Part shown: piece by piece, positions 27,175-36,400 of the stretch
How positions within the stretch are numbered: position 1 is the stretch's first letter
How the letters are laid out: each line of letters opens with the position of its first letter
Origin: an uncultured Clostridia bacterium
GTDB taxonomy: Bacteria > Bacillota > Clostridia > UBA1381
DNA: 64,000 nt
Assembly: GCA_934462715.1 (NCBI GenBank)
Contig: CAKSIJ010000001.1
Coordinates: 62,001 to 126,000 of the forward strand
Direction of reading: 5' to 3'
Program-made: the position numbers and the translations under genes
Notes under the pieces: generated by a model
The model's input: the letters and a program-made list of their open reading frames with translations, nothing else
Told to the model about the DNA's origin: nothing
Database searches by the model: none

Positions 27175-29145
27175 TTATTTAGTTACTTTTATCAGCTTAA
27201 CTTCCGCAAAATTAATATTAACAATCAATTTTTTACCGCTAACCTTAATTTTACCTCCATCAAGCAAATCCTCCGCAAAAGAGTATTCACCGTCTAAAGT
27301 AATCTCACATTCTGAAATATTCTTATCAAACGAATTGATTATCAAAAGCAGAGAGTCGTCTTTTTTGTAATATGACAGATATGTGTCTCTGTTGTCTGCT
27401 GATACATCCTGTTTCTCCCAGTACGGCCGCCATTCGGCTGTGTCCGTTCCGAAATCATCGTAAATTTGCCAGAGCTGCGATATATAGTCCAGATCTTCAA
27501 TATGCGTTGCCCTTGGGAAAACGTTATGAATAAGCGTATTTCCCGACAGCATACGCATTGTGTAGTTATCCTCGGTATACGATATAAACTGACAAGGGAT
27601 TCCTATATTCAATCCCATAAATTCCGTACGGAAGGTGTCGGTTTTTAAATTACTGATGTCCTCTTTCAAAAAGCCCTGAATATTTTCACCGTCATAATAG
27701 CTGTCGGCAAAACCGAGAGTTGCCGTCATACAGCAGCTGCTCTGATGTGTGTCGATTCTGCCTCCCCTGCTGTGTACAATCTCATAAAGCTTTTTAACGT
27801 GATCTCTTACTGCATATATCGGATAAACGCAGTGCAATTCGCCTTTAGCGTCATGCCAACCGCAGCCGTGGGCTTCGTTTGCACATTCCCAAGGTATGTA
27901 TGTTCCGTCAGTATATATTCCGTCCACACCGTAATTATCCATTGCATATTTTACTCTTTCAAGCATAACATCACTGTATTTTCCTGCATAGCATACCGTG
28001 TAATCCCTCTGCATAGGCTCACGTTGCCAGCCGCCGACAAAATTTCCGTTAACGTTTTTATTAAGGCTTTCATCACAAATGCTGTTAAAGTCATGATAAA
28101 GCGTTGAGATTTCATATCCGAAATAAACCATAACCTTTAGTCCGAGCTTGTGACATTTGTTCACAAACTCTTTAAAAGCGTTTTCATCATATGCAAGTCC
28201 ATAATTTTGAATAACCGTCCAGTCCTCATGCAGAATCAGCCACTTTGCGCCCGAAGCCGCAATCCTTTTGATTAAGGTATCGTCATTTCCATAAACAGCG
28301 TCAAAAGCAGGTTTTTTAAGAATATCTGCTAAATGAAAGGCTCTCCATTCTTTAAGGCTGTTTTTGTCAAATTCCTTTACCGGTGTCGGCTGAAAGGCGA
28401 ATGAATATGTAATAGGCTTAAGAGTATTTCCCCATATATCCGCTCTCTTGTGCCAATCCTCCGGAAGATAATCAAGCAGAGATATATTGATATTTGTGTA
28501 CTCGCTGTTTCGGGTTATGGTTATACATTCGTCTTTATCATTCAGCTCAAAATTCTTATCGCTTTCACAGCATATTCCCAATCCGCCGTATTCCCAGCCG
28601 CTCCAGATATACGGCTTAAAGGGAAGCTTCATTTCACCCTCAGGAGTTTCGTGGCTGTTCAAAACTCTGCCGGACAGGCAAACTGCGCTCTCGCAGTTCG
28701 GCCAATAATGGCAAAGAGTAGAAAACTCATTTTTCAGCGGTACATCAATACTTAATTTTGTCAAGGTTGTTTTTAGCGGCTTATCAACAATCCATGCCGG
28801 ATTCCAGAAAGGAATAATTCTGAAATCAATTCTTATAAAACCGTCAAATTCAATTGTTATATCGGCATTGACAATTATATCGTTTGCTGTCTGCGATACT
28901 GCATATACAGCTTTTTGATCTGTTTTTTCAAGTGAAATCACATTCTGCTTTTCCCATTCTCCTATTTTACCGTCAAAGTAAGCTTTAAGCTCTATCGGCG
29001 CATGAAGAATTTCATTTCCGTCAATTTTGACCGTTGACGGAAATATTGATTTTTTAAATTTTATGTCCCTGTTCCATACATGGGCGGTAATTTCATCTTT
29101 CGTATTTTCCGACTTCAGTTCTTCCCATTCATACAGCTTATCCAT
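27175..29145 (-). CDS. Predicted cytoplasmic TIM-barrel glycoside hydrolase (656 aa)
   Basis: I chose ATG 29145, which has GGAG 6 nt upstream; ATG 29157 has no site. There is no signal peptide. The N-terminal 260 residues form a beta-sandwich. Residues 290-560 look like a (beta/alpha)8 barrel (WLILHEDW, GLKVMVYFGYE, VDGIYTDGTY with D408 and D413, GRIDTHQSS). The C-terminal 75 residues are another beta-sandwich. The layout resembles uncharacterised glycosidase-like families such as the DUF6067 group, but I cannot place it firmly. The gene has its own promoter (29246-29273), a hairpin leader like that of the GH127 gene, and a terminator, so it forms a single-gene unit. Confidence 0.75.
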   Translation of the reverse strand: MDKLYEWEELKSENTKDEITAHVWNRDIKFKKSIFPSTVKIDGNEILHAPIELKAYFDGKIGEWEKQNVISLEKTDQKAVYAVSQTANDIIVNADITIEFDGFIRIDFRIIPFWNPAWIVDKPLKTTLTKLSIDVPLKNEFSTLCHYWPNCESAVCLSGRVLNSHETPEGEMKLPFKPYIWSGWEYGGLGICCESDKNFELNDKDECITITRNSEYTNINISLLDYLPEDWHKRADIWGNTLKPITYSFAFQPTPVKEFDKNSLKEWRAFHLADILKKPAFDAVYGNDDTLIKRIAASGAKWLILHEDWTVIQNYGLAYDENAFKEFVNKCHKLGLKVMVYFGYEISTLYHDFNSICDESLNKNVNGNFVGGWQREPMQRDYTVCYAGKYSDVMLERVKYAMDNYGVDGIYTDGTYIPWECANEAHGCGWHDAKGELHCVYPIYAVRDHVKKLYEIVHSRGGRIDTHQSSCCMTATLGFADSYYDGENIQGFLKEDISNLKTDTFRTEFMGLNIGIPCQFISYTEDNYTMRMLSGNTLIHNVFPRATHIEDLDYISQLWQIYDDFGTDTAEWRPYWEKQDVSADNRDTYLSYYKKDDSLLLIINSFDKNISECEITLDGEYSFAEDLLDGGKIKVSGKKLIVNINFAEVKLIKVTK

Positions 29146-29160
29146 TTTAATCTCCATTCT

Positions 29161-29176
29161 GCCGCCGCACGGCGGC
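29161..29176 (-). promoter_or_regulatory. GC-rich leader hairpin next to ribosome binding site
   Basis: GCCGCC-GCAC-GGCGGC, 16 bp, ends 16 nt before ATG 29145. The same hairpin type, followed by almost the same ribosome binding site context, precedes the GH127 gene (33363-33378). Confidence 0.6.
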
Positions 29177-29182
29177 TGTGCA

Positions 29183-29220
29183 ACACACAGCATAAAAAAT
29201 CAAATTTTTCTGCTGTGTGT
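29183..29220 (-). promoter_or_regulatory. Second leader hairpin
   Basis: Perfect 10-bp arms ACACACAGCA and TGCTGTGTGT are separated by 18 nt that can themselves pair (AAAAAT/ATTTTT). It lies between the promoter at 29246-29273 and the GC-rich hairpin, so the leader RNA is heavily structured. It could be an attenuator or operator. Confidence 0.5.
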
Positions 29221-29245
29221 TTGTCGCATTTTTTATTTAGTATTT

Positions 29246-29273
29246 ATTATACAGATTTTTTTCTGTTTGTCAA
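29246..29273 (-). promoter_or_regulatory. Sigma-A promoter of the TIM-barrel glycosidase gene
   Basis: TTGACA (29268-29273) and TATAAT (29246-29251) on the minus strand with a 16-nt spacer; both hexamers are perfect. Confidence 0.8.
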
Positions 29274-29327
29274 GCATTTTTAAATTAATTACAGTAAATA
29301 AAATACTCCGCTACAGCTGTCTGTCGT

Positions 29328-29617
29328 TTAAACTGAAAGATAAAACGACTTAATTTCAAAATGTTTTATTTCCGAATTTATTATATTACCGGTCACGGAT
29401 ATTTCTTTGATAATATCCTCATTCAGATCGGTTTCGGCAACCGATTTAATGTAATCGGGCAGCTTGATCTGAAGCTTTGAATCATGTCCTCTGTATTCAA
29501 CGGTGCGGATAATATTTTATGCTGCACATGAACGGCTCGTCGTTTCTTCTGTCATTGCAGCAATCACAGTGCGAAAGCATCGTTCCTGTCAACGCCGTTT
29601 GATTTATAATCAAACTC
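29328..29617 (-). pseudogene. Decayed GH38 alpha-mannosidase remnant
   Basis: Three short blocks in differing frames match GH38. Block 1 (about 29577-29617) reads FDYKSNGVDRNDAF, matching FDYTANGIDRNDAF of the intact gene at the left edge. Block 2 (about 29527-29577) reads HCDCCNDRRNDEPFM, matching HCDFCNDRRIDEQYM of the same gene. Block 3 (29328-29515) reads VEYRGHDSK...HFEIKSF and ends at TAA, like a GH38 C-terminus. Everything between the blocks is deleted. It is therefore a paralogue of the intact gene that carried the same cysteine insertion. Confidence 0.85.
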
Positions 29618-29619
29618 AG

Positions 29620-29646
29620 ACCGCTGAGAAAGGCAAAATCAGCGGT
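29620..29646 (-). terminator. Hairpin downstream of the metallophosphoesterase
   Basis: Arms ACCGCTGA (29620-29627) and TCAGCGGT (29639-29646). It lies 74 nt past the stop at 29720; there is no clear U tract, so termination is uncertain. Confidence 0.4.
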
Positions 29647-29719
29647 TTGGGCTTTATGCTTTAAAGCTCTTCCTTATTTCTGTTGCCAATTATGTCATAT
29701 CGCATATATTCACTTTTCC

Positions 29720-30859
29720 TTAGTATTTGACTTCCCTGTTTTCACCCGAGCCGACTCTGACAACGCAAATTTTCCTCTTCTCTTTATCAACAGTCACCAT
29801 GTCAAACAAAAGCTCTGTTTCATCTCCATTGCGACGCACACGATTTTTTTCGCCCTTGTCATACATAACTGCATTACCGGTTAAAATGAGCGGAATATCA
29901 TCATAGTAAACAACATCATCATAATGATAATCGCCCACCAAAAATCCGATAATGTCGCCTCTTATATAGTCATTAAAAGGTGCGTCCACCTTGCGTTCAA
30001 AATCACCATCGCCAAAGTTTTCACTGTAGTTTTCGCCTTTTTTATATGCCAGAACAATTCGTCTTAAAAGTTCCATATTCTTTGATATTTCAGGCGGATT
30101 GTCTACCTCCTGCGGCAAGAGCAGCGAGTGTGTAATAAACATCACGCTCCAGCCCGGATCATCAAACTTGAGTGCTTTTGAACAAAGCCAATCAAGCTGC
30201 TTTTGCGACATTGCAAAAAGCCACTGAGCCTGATATTTAAGCTTTCCTTCATCATCCAAAATATACGGCACATCACAAGCGTCCAAAAATACATATCTCA
30301 CCTTTTTCGCACAGTCGTTATACATATAGTAAAGCGAGTGATTGTCCTCGTCAAATTCAGCGCCTAACTTTGGAAGGTGATTGTAAAACAGCTTGTATAA
30401 ATCTGTATGAGTCAAGTGATTTGTAGCCTTATCTGCGTGTATGTATGCCTTATCCCATATGCTTCCGTCATCATGATTACCGTTTACCGGGAAATACGGC
30501 TCACGGTCAATCAAGGCCCGAAGCTCGCGGAAACACTTTTTTTTGTACTCCTTGCACCCCTCGTTTGTATAGTCACCGCCCAAAATAAGCATATCGGGCG
30601 CAACACGTTTTGCAATTTCCTTATATGCACGCATAAGTCTTTTAAAACGAACCGTATGGTTATGATTCATGGCATAGTGAATGTCGGTCATAAAAGCAAC
30701 CGTCGATGTTTTCTCATTCTGACACTTTTGAATTTCGTCAACACTCTTTAAAACTTCCGCTTCTATATAATCGGGGTATTCCTCTTCCGATAAAAGCGGC
30801 ACCGGCATATAGCCTATATCCTCATATCCGCACTCACGGTAAAATTCTTTTGTTTTCAT
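29720..30859 (-). CDS. Calcineurin-like metallophosphoesterase (379 aa)
   Basis: Metal-binding motifs appear in family order: DIH (D59, H61), GGDYTNEG (D96), GNHDD (N128, H129), FITHS (H244) and GDYHYD near 310, where the usual GHxH has Asp in place of the first His. No signal peptide is visible, so it is probably cytoplasmic. Family members split phosphomonoesters or phosphodiesters; the substrate here is unknown. A promoter is at 30972-31000. It stands alone between the GH38 remnant and the GH127 unit, and may relate to sugar-phosphate or lipid-phosphate turnover. The ribosome binding site is weak (CGGA). Confidence 0.88.
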   Translation of the reverse strand: MKTKEFYRECGYEDIGYMPVPLLSEEEYPDYIEAEVLKSVDEIQKCQNEKTSTVAFMTDIHYAMNHNHTVRFKRLMRAYKEIAKRVAPDMLILGGDYTNEGCKEYKKKCFRELRALIDREPYFPVNGNHDDGSIWDKAYIHADKATNHLTHTDLYKLFYNHLPKLGAEFDEDNHSLYYMYNDCAKKVRYVFLDACDVPYILDDEGKLKYQAQWLFAMSQKQLDWLCSKALKFDDPGWSVMFITHSLLLPQEVDNPPEISKNMELLRRIVLAYKKGENYSENFGDGDFERKVDAPFNDYIRGDIIGFLVGDYHYDDVVYYDDIPLILTGNAVMYDKGEKNRVRRNGDETELLFDMVTVDKEKRKICVVRVGSGENREVKY

Positions 30860-30971
30860 AGTTGATTCCGTATAATATAATTATCATCAAAACTAAAGAT
30901 AATTGTATCATTTTCCTTTCTATAATTGTTTTTTTGTTTTGCATATACCAAAGGTTAGCCGACTTTAGTAT

Positions 30972-31000
30972 AATATATCATAGAAAACCTTTGATGTCAA
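30972..31000 (-). promoter_or_regulatory. Promoter of metallophosphoesterase gene with flanking inverted repeat
   Basis: TTGACA (30995-31000) and TATATT (30972-30977), spacer 17 nt. An 8-bp inverted repeat CAAAGGTT (30949-30956) / AACCTTTG (30986-30993) brackets the -10 and could be an operator. Confidence 0.65.
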
Positions 31001-31353
31001 TATTTACAAAAAAAGTTTTACACTCCCGTTTAAACAAAATACGAGATTTCCCAGCTCAATATTATTTTGAAGCTTTTTTACAGTCCCTTTAACAGTTATT
31101 TCTTTATCGGCAAATCAATTCTCACATATGTAGTAGTCAACGACATTGTCTTCTATATTGTTCAATTCTTTTATATTGATAATTGTAAAACTATTCTTTT
31201 GTAATTATCCGATACACCTTATATTTTACACCATTTCTTTGAATTGGTAAAGGGTTTTTGAATACAATTTATTAATTGTTGAGGAGTTAAAGGAACAGCG
31301 GCGCTTTTGTTTTTTTTGTAATGAACAGTAAATATATTTCTTTCGAAATACAG
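31001..31353. other. Gap without a gene
   Basis: An AT-rich stretch with stops in all frames at short intervals. A TTTACC-17-TAAAAT promoter-like pair faces the minus strand near 31220-31250. I see no supported gene or RNA. Confidence 0.5.
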
Positions 31354-31389
31354 AAAAACCCCTGCTTTGCGTTGAGCAAAGCAGAGGTT
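31354..31389 (-). terminator. Intrinsic terminator of the GH127 gene
   Basis: Arms AACCCCTGCTTTGC and GCAAAGCAGAGGTT pair over 14 bp with one wobble around loop GTTGA. On the minus strand the stem ends in GGTTTTT. It is 119 nt past the stop at 31508. Confidence 0.85.
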
Positions 31390-31507
31390 GCCTCCGTTTT
31401 TGCCTGCCACACTGAGCGCATAAACCTCATCAGTATCACACACATTCGGTTTGTGTACACATCTTTCACTACTCGACAAATGCGTTAAAAGCATAATAAC
31501 GCTTTGA

Positions 31508-33346
31508 TTATTTGTTATCTGCTATCGGTATTTCCGTAATTCTCAGTTCGGTGCAGCCGTACGGAACAAATTCAATTTTTTTCTTTTCGCTTATCGGAAC
31601 ATTGCTTTTCGGCATCGGGTCGCAGTGACCGCAGCCGAATCCCCATTCAATCTCAGCAACGTCGGCTTCAATTGTAACAGGCGGATTTTCCGTATCAAAC
31701 GGCATTTGTGCAACAGATTTTTCTTTCACCGCAAAATCTGTTCCTGCAAGCGCATAATTCCATTTTGAAATCGGATAAATGAAATAGTCACAATACGGGA
31801 ATTTTCGTTCAACGCCGTCACGCCAATACTCAACCTTTTCCTTTTGACCCTTTACCGGAATTGAATAAAACAGAGGTCCGCGTCTTAAGCATACCATATT
31901 GTTTGGTCTTTTTACGATTTCGGTATCAAACTCAAATTCAAGCTTTACTTCGGCAGCGTCCGCCCAGTTTCTCTTTATTTTAATCAATCCCTTTTCGTCC
32001 GTTTCTTTACCGTCAAGCTTTGCTTTTGCAGCAAAGTACGGAATCCTTACATAGAATGTAAATTCAGCCTCCTTTTCCGGCTTTACTATATATCTTACCG
32101 TATTTTTAAACGGATAATCAGTTATACATTCTAATGAAACTTTCACTCCGTTAATTTTGGTATTAACCGTTTCAGGAGCAATCGCACATGCGGCAATGCC
32201 GTCCTCAGCTTTCATGAAAACAGACATTGCAAATTTGGGGAATCCCTGTCCGAAATTTGCCGTACAGCAGCCGAAATGCGGTTCAAGCCCGAACAGGTGA
32301 GCGTCGTTATTGTTTGTTCTGAACGGCTGCTTTGACATCGGATAAGACGCAACCTGATTCACCATCTGTACATACTGGTGCGCCCACATATCGGCTGTCA
32401 GAGTTGCCGGCAGTGAATTATATGCAAGCAATTCCAGTCTGTCAAGCCACTTTGGATTCCCCGTTACTGCAAATATCACCTCATACGAGTACATAAGCTC
32501 AACAATGCTGCATAACTCCGCACCCTGAATCGGCAGCTTACCGGGAAGATTTTCGTCACCGTTAAAATGACCTATAGCACTGCCGTGATTCTTTGTCAGA
32601 TACTCAAATGCCATATCTGCAAATTCTTCGCCGTCTGCGTTTTCGTCAAACAGTGACAGCAGTGCTTCCGATTTCATCATCATTGCAATGTTAACAACAT
32701 GGGAAAACATCTCCCAGCCCTTTGTGCAATCGTCAAGCAAATTGCGTTCAAATATCTTTCTCCAGTCAAACCCCTCGACAGACATTTTTTTAGCCAAAGT
32801 CAAAAGCCATTTTTCACCGGTTATATCATATATCCGGTATATTGCAATCAACCCCTCAAACCAACGTGCCGCACCCCAGTTTCTCAGGGTATTGCAGCTC
32901 ATATGCTGTTCAAAATGCTTTAAGCATTTTATCACCGATTCGAGAACCTTTTCATCGCCTGTGCAGTCATAGTAAAGGCACAGCACTTTCGTTATCAGCA
33001 AAACCGCCCATGTATCGTAATCGGCACGCTTATCGTAGCTGCACGGGCAAATCCAGCCGTCGCTCTGCTGCTGTGCAACTATTGCGTCAACATATTTTTT
33101 TGCCCTTGCGATTAAATTCTCATCTCTCATTAAAAATGCAAGTGGAATAAATCCGTCAAGCCAGTAAGGCACTCTCTCCCAGCCCTCTTTTGTACCGCCT
33201 ATCCATGCGCTGTCACGCACGTCCGGCCAGATTTTGTCAAGGTTGCCGTTAAGACCGTCAGCTTGTATCTTCAGCTGCCTTTTGAGCCAACCCGATGTTT
33301 CTATTTCATTTGCCGGAAATGTTTCAAATTTCTTTCTTCTGAACAT
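31508..33346 (-). CDS. GH127-type beta-L-arabinofuranosidase (612 aa)
   Basis: The fold is an (alpha/alpha)6 barrel followed by beta-sandwiches, with no signal peptide. Catalytic zinc-site residues of the family are visible: E277 and C279 (AELCS) and the CC pair C360/C361 (FGCCTAN). In characterised GH127 enzymes the second of the paired cysteines is the nucleophile and Glu, Cys and Cys hold zinc. The enzyme removes beta-L-arabinofuranose from short oligosaccharides, as found on hydroxyproline-rich plant glycoproteins and pectic side chains. The start has CGGAGG 7 nt upstream and a GC-rich leader hairpin. Hairpins on both sides (33428-33461, 31354-31389) make it a separate unit next to locus 2. 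Related DUF1680 members with other pentoses as substrate are possible. Confidence 0.88.
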   Translation of the reverse strand: MFRRKKFETFPANEIETSGWLKRQLKIQADGLNGNLDKIWPDVRDSAWIGGTKEGWERVPYWLDGFIPLAFLMRDENLIARAKKYVDAIVAQQQSDGWICPCSYDKRADYDTWAVLLITKVLCLYYDCTGDEKVLESVIKCLKHFEQHMSCNTLRNWGAARWFEGLIAIYRIYDITGEKWLLTLAKKMSVEGFDWRKIFERNLLDDCTKGWEMFSHVVNIAMMMKSEALLSLFDENADGEEFADMAFEYLTKNHGSAIGHFNGDENLPGKLPIQGAELCSIVELMYSYEVIFAVTGNPKWLDRLELLAYNSLPATLTADMWAHQYVQMVNQVASYPMSKQPFRTNNNDAHLFGLEPHFGCCTANFGQGFPKFAMSVFMKAEDGIAACAIAPETVNTKINGVKVSLECITDYPFKNTVRYIVKPEKEAEFTFYVRIPYFAAKAKLDGKETDEKGLIKIKRNWADAAEVKLEFEFDTEIVKRPNNMVCLRRGPLFYSIPVKGQKEKVEYWRDGVERKFPYCDYFIYPISKWNYALAGTDFAVKEKSVAQMPFDTENPPVTIEADVAEIEWGFGCGHCDPMPKSNVPISEKKKIEFVPYGCTELRITEIPIADNK

Positions 33347-33362
33347 TTTAATCCTCCGTTCC

Positions 33363-33378
33363 GCCGCCGCGTGGCGGC
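33363..33378 (-). promoter_or_regulatory. GC-rich leader hairpin of GH127 gene
   Basis: GCCGCC-GCGT-GGCGGC, followed on the minus strand by GGAACGGAGGATTAAA and ATG. It is nearly the same as the leader of the 27175-29145 gene. Confidence 0.6.
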
Positions 33379-33427
33379 AAAAATCTTAATGTAAAAAAGT
33401 AATCTTTTTCATATTTACAAATAAGTA

Positions 33428-33461
33428 CCGCAGGCAGACCGCCCAAACAGTCTGCCTGCGG
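33428..33461 (-). terminator. Terminator-like hairpin at the end of locus 2
   Basis: Perfect 12-bp arms CCGCAGGCAGAC and GTCTGCCTGCGG, starting 10 nt past the stop at 33471. The U tract is poor. Confidence 0.7.
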
Positions 33462-33470
33462 CATCATAAC

Positions 33471-36400
33471 TTATTCCGTATAATCTGCCGGCGCAAGATA
33501 TGTTCCTGTTGAACCGGAAGCGTCGAGGAATGAGAAATATCCGAGTTCATCGCAGATTAATTCCTCTGTATCGACATAATCGACAACGGTTTTGCCGTCG
33601 ATTTTTACAATAATCCTCGGTCCCATAACCGTTGATAAAACACCTGTTTCAACGGTATACCAGACTCCCGAGGTACATATACTTTCTTCATTTGCAAAGG
33701 TTTTCGGAATTGAAACCAAAACAGTGCCGTTTGACTTTGCTCTTTTCTGAACCTCAAATGCGTCTCTCTTTATAACGATCGAATATCCGGTAGATGCCCA
33801 GAAATATGCTGTTTCATGCTCTTGGTTGAATCCCCAGCCCTCATAACCTGCCAAGTCAAATTTTGCTTTAAACTTCAAAAGCTGACCTCTTGACAGCTGC
33901 TGGCCGTTATATACGGCATTGTCATGACCTTTTCCGAGACAAAGCATACCGTTATTGAAATTATTCGGTCCGTTGATTTTCCAGTTGCTCTCGTCCTTAA
34001 TCCAACCGCCCAAATCAACAGTATCGACATTCATTTTATCGTCAAAGGTTTTTATAGCAGCTTGAAGCTTTGCGGCAACGTTTTTGACCTCGTACATCTT
34101 TGAAGCTGAGTTGTAAAGGATAGTTTCTGCTTCGTCAACGGTTTCGGCAAGCTCGTCTATCGCGCCGTGCTCATACATACCGGCTCTTTTTCCCTCCGGC
34201 ACTTTCTTCCAGCCGTTACCCAAATCGGATAAAAGCTTTGATAATGCCTTTGTGTCCTTAGCTTCGCTTTTTGCTGTTGTAAACTCAAAGCAATCACTGA
34301 ACGCTCCGCCCTGCTCCGACTTGCTTGCTATTATCGGCTGAACTCTCCAATAAAAGGTCTTGTTATATTTCAGATTATCGAGCTGTACCTTTCTGCCTTT
34401 GATTATTTCATCATAAATCAAAGCTTCAAATTCCTTATCCATAGAAATCTGCAAACGGTACTTGTTAGCTCCGGCGCTGTCCTTCCAGCGGAGAACAACA
34501 TTGTTTCCCTCAACATTGATTGCACCGTTCTTCGGCGCTAAAAGCTGTGCCTTGCCAAGCTCTTTTTCAGCCGTCATACCAATTTTTGAAAAATCAATAT
34601 ATTCAAAATCCGGTACCTGTGCAACCTTAGTATCGGACGGATAATTGAAATTAAAATTATCCGGATCTTCAAAGCTTATAACTTCTTCCGTTTCGGCAGC
34701 CTTATAATTGTTCGATATATCGAGCGCATTATTCTTTACGCTGTCGGCAAGCGAGAAATCGCCTGTTTTGATAATTAAGTTGTCGGTTACCGTTGCTTCA
34801 TCGGGTGCATTCAGCTTTTCAACATTATTTGCCTTTGCATATTCATACAGCTTTGCAATATACGGAAATGTTGTATTCCACAGTACATTCGTATTTCCGA
34901 TATCACTGCCGATTGTGGTTAAAATATTCTGACCGTCAATAGCCTTTTGCCAGCCCTCGCCTCGGCTGTCGTATGTCAAGCTGGCATTTGACTTATAGAA
35001 TATATTGTTTTTAATTGTATTCCAGTCACCGCCGCCTATCAGCATACCAAACGCATTATTTGCAAAAATATTACCTACAGATGTTTGTCCGGCAATCTGG
35101 TCGTCCCAGTAAAGACCTACAACCGCACCGCCGGTTGCGTCCTCGGACAAGCGTATATCATGTATGTAATTGTTCTTGTATACATTTCCTACACCCCTTG
35201 CCTGAGCACCGCCCGAATAAATCGCACCTGCGTCATAGGTATCGTTTACGCAGTCATAGATTTCGTTGTTTTCGACTGTACATATTGTTCCTCTTTCCAA
35301 AACAATGCCCTCATGAGTTACGTCATGTATTCTGTTATTCCTTACAACCGTACCGGTTTCATAAGATATGCCTATTCCTCTGCCTGAAACTTGTGAAAGC
35401 CGTCCCACGCTGTAAATATCACAGTTTTCTATAACATTTCCGCTTGATACCAGATTTTTGTAATTTCCGCCGTCAGTCAGCTGAATTGCCGCAAGACCGA
35501 TATCGTGTATTGTTGTAGAATTGATTTTAATATTTGAACTTGTATTAACCTTTATTCCCGAGCCGCTGATATTTTTCACCGTACAGTTTTTCAACGCACA
35601 GTTATCCGATTCATCAAAAACAATTCCGGTTTCGTTTCCGTTTTGGAACGTTATTCCGTCAAGTACAATATTTTTTGCTTTATCGAACTTAACAATCGGC
35701 TGCTTCATGCTCACCAGACGTGTTTCATGTGAAAAGGTTTCATCGGGAGGATAAAAATAGATTGCTTTGCTTGTAACATCTATATAATACTCGCCCGGCT
35801 GATCAAGAAATTCGGGTGCGTTTCTGAAAGATACTCTTGTACCTGTCGGTATCGTACCGCCGCCGGCTCTGTTTGTTGACCATGAGAATTTTTTTGTTGC
35901 CGCGTCATATCCCGTCACAGTACCGCCGACAAACAGATAACCGCTCGATTCAACAGCAAGAAAGCGTGTGTTTTCGTCAAACTTCCAGCTTGCGGCTTCG
36001 TTTATGTCTGTTGTAAAGCTTACAGCACTGCTTCCGCTGTTTACATTTTCTGCCGTTTTAACCGTACCTATATTGGGGTATCTTGCTTCGGTCATTACCT
36101 CACCGTCATAAACAAGCTCCACAAGACCGCCGTAGCCTGAAGCGTTGCTTGACGCCATATTCGGATAGCCTGCTACAATACTTCCCAAATCAATATTTGA
36201 TGTTGACATATCTATTTTGAAAATATGATTTTTTGAGGAATTCGGGAATCTGCTGTATTGCTTATCCTTGTTGGTTATTTTTGTTCCGGACATTCTTTTT
36301 CCGGCTTCAAATATAACCTGCTTTCCGTCCTCCGCTTTAATAATCAGAGGATATTCGCTGCTGCCGCCGTTTGTAGATTTGAACGTTATTGTATCGTTCA

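Noticed and set aside
31100..31140. Short minus-strand text resembling a GH127 C-terminus (VRIDLPI)
   Set aside because: Only about seven residues match and neighbouring frames are broken; too little to call a remnant.
31219..31494. 91-codon minus-strand frame downstream of the GH127 gene
   Set aside because: It spans a strong intrinsic terminator, has no ribosome binding site and no recognisable domain.
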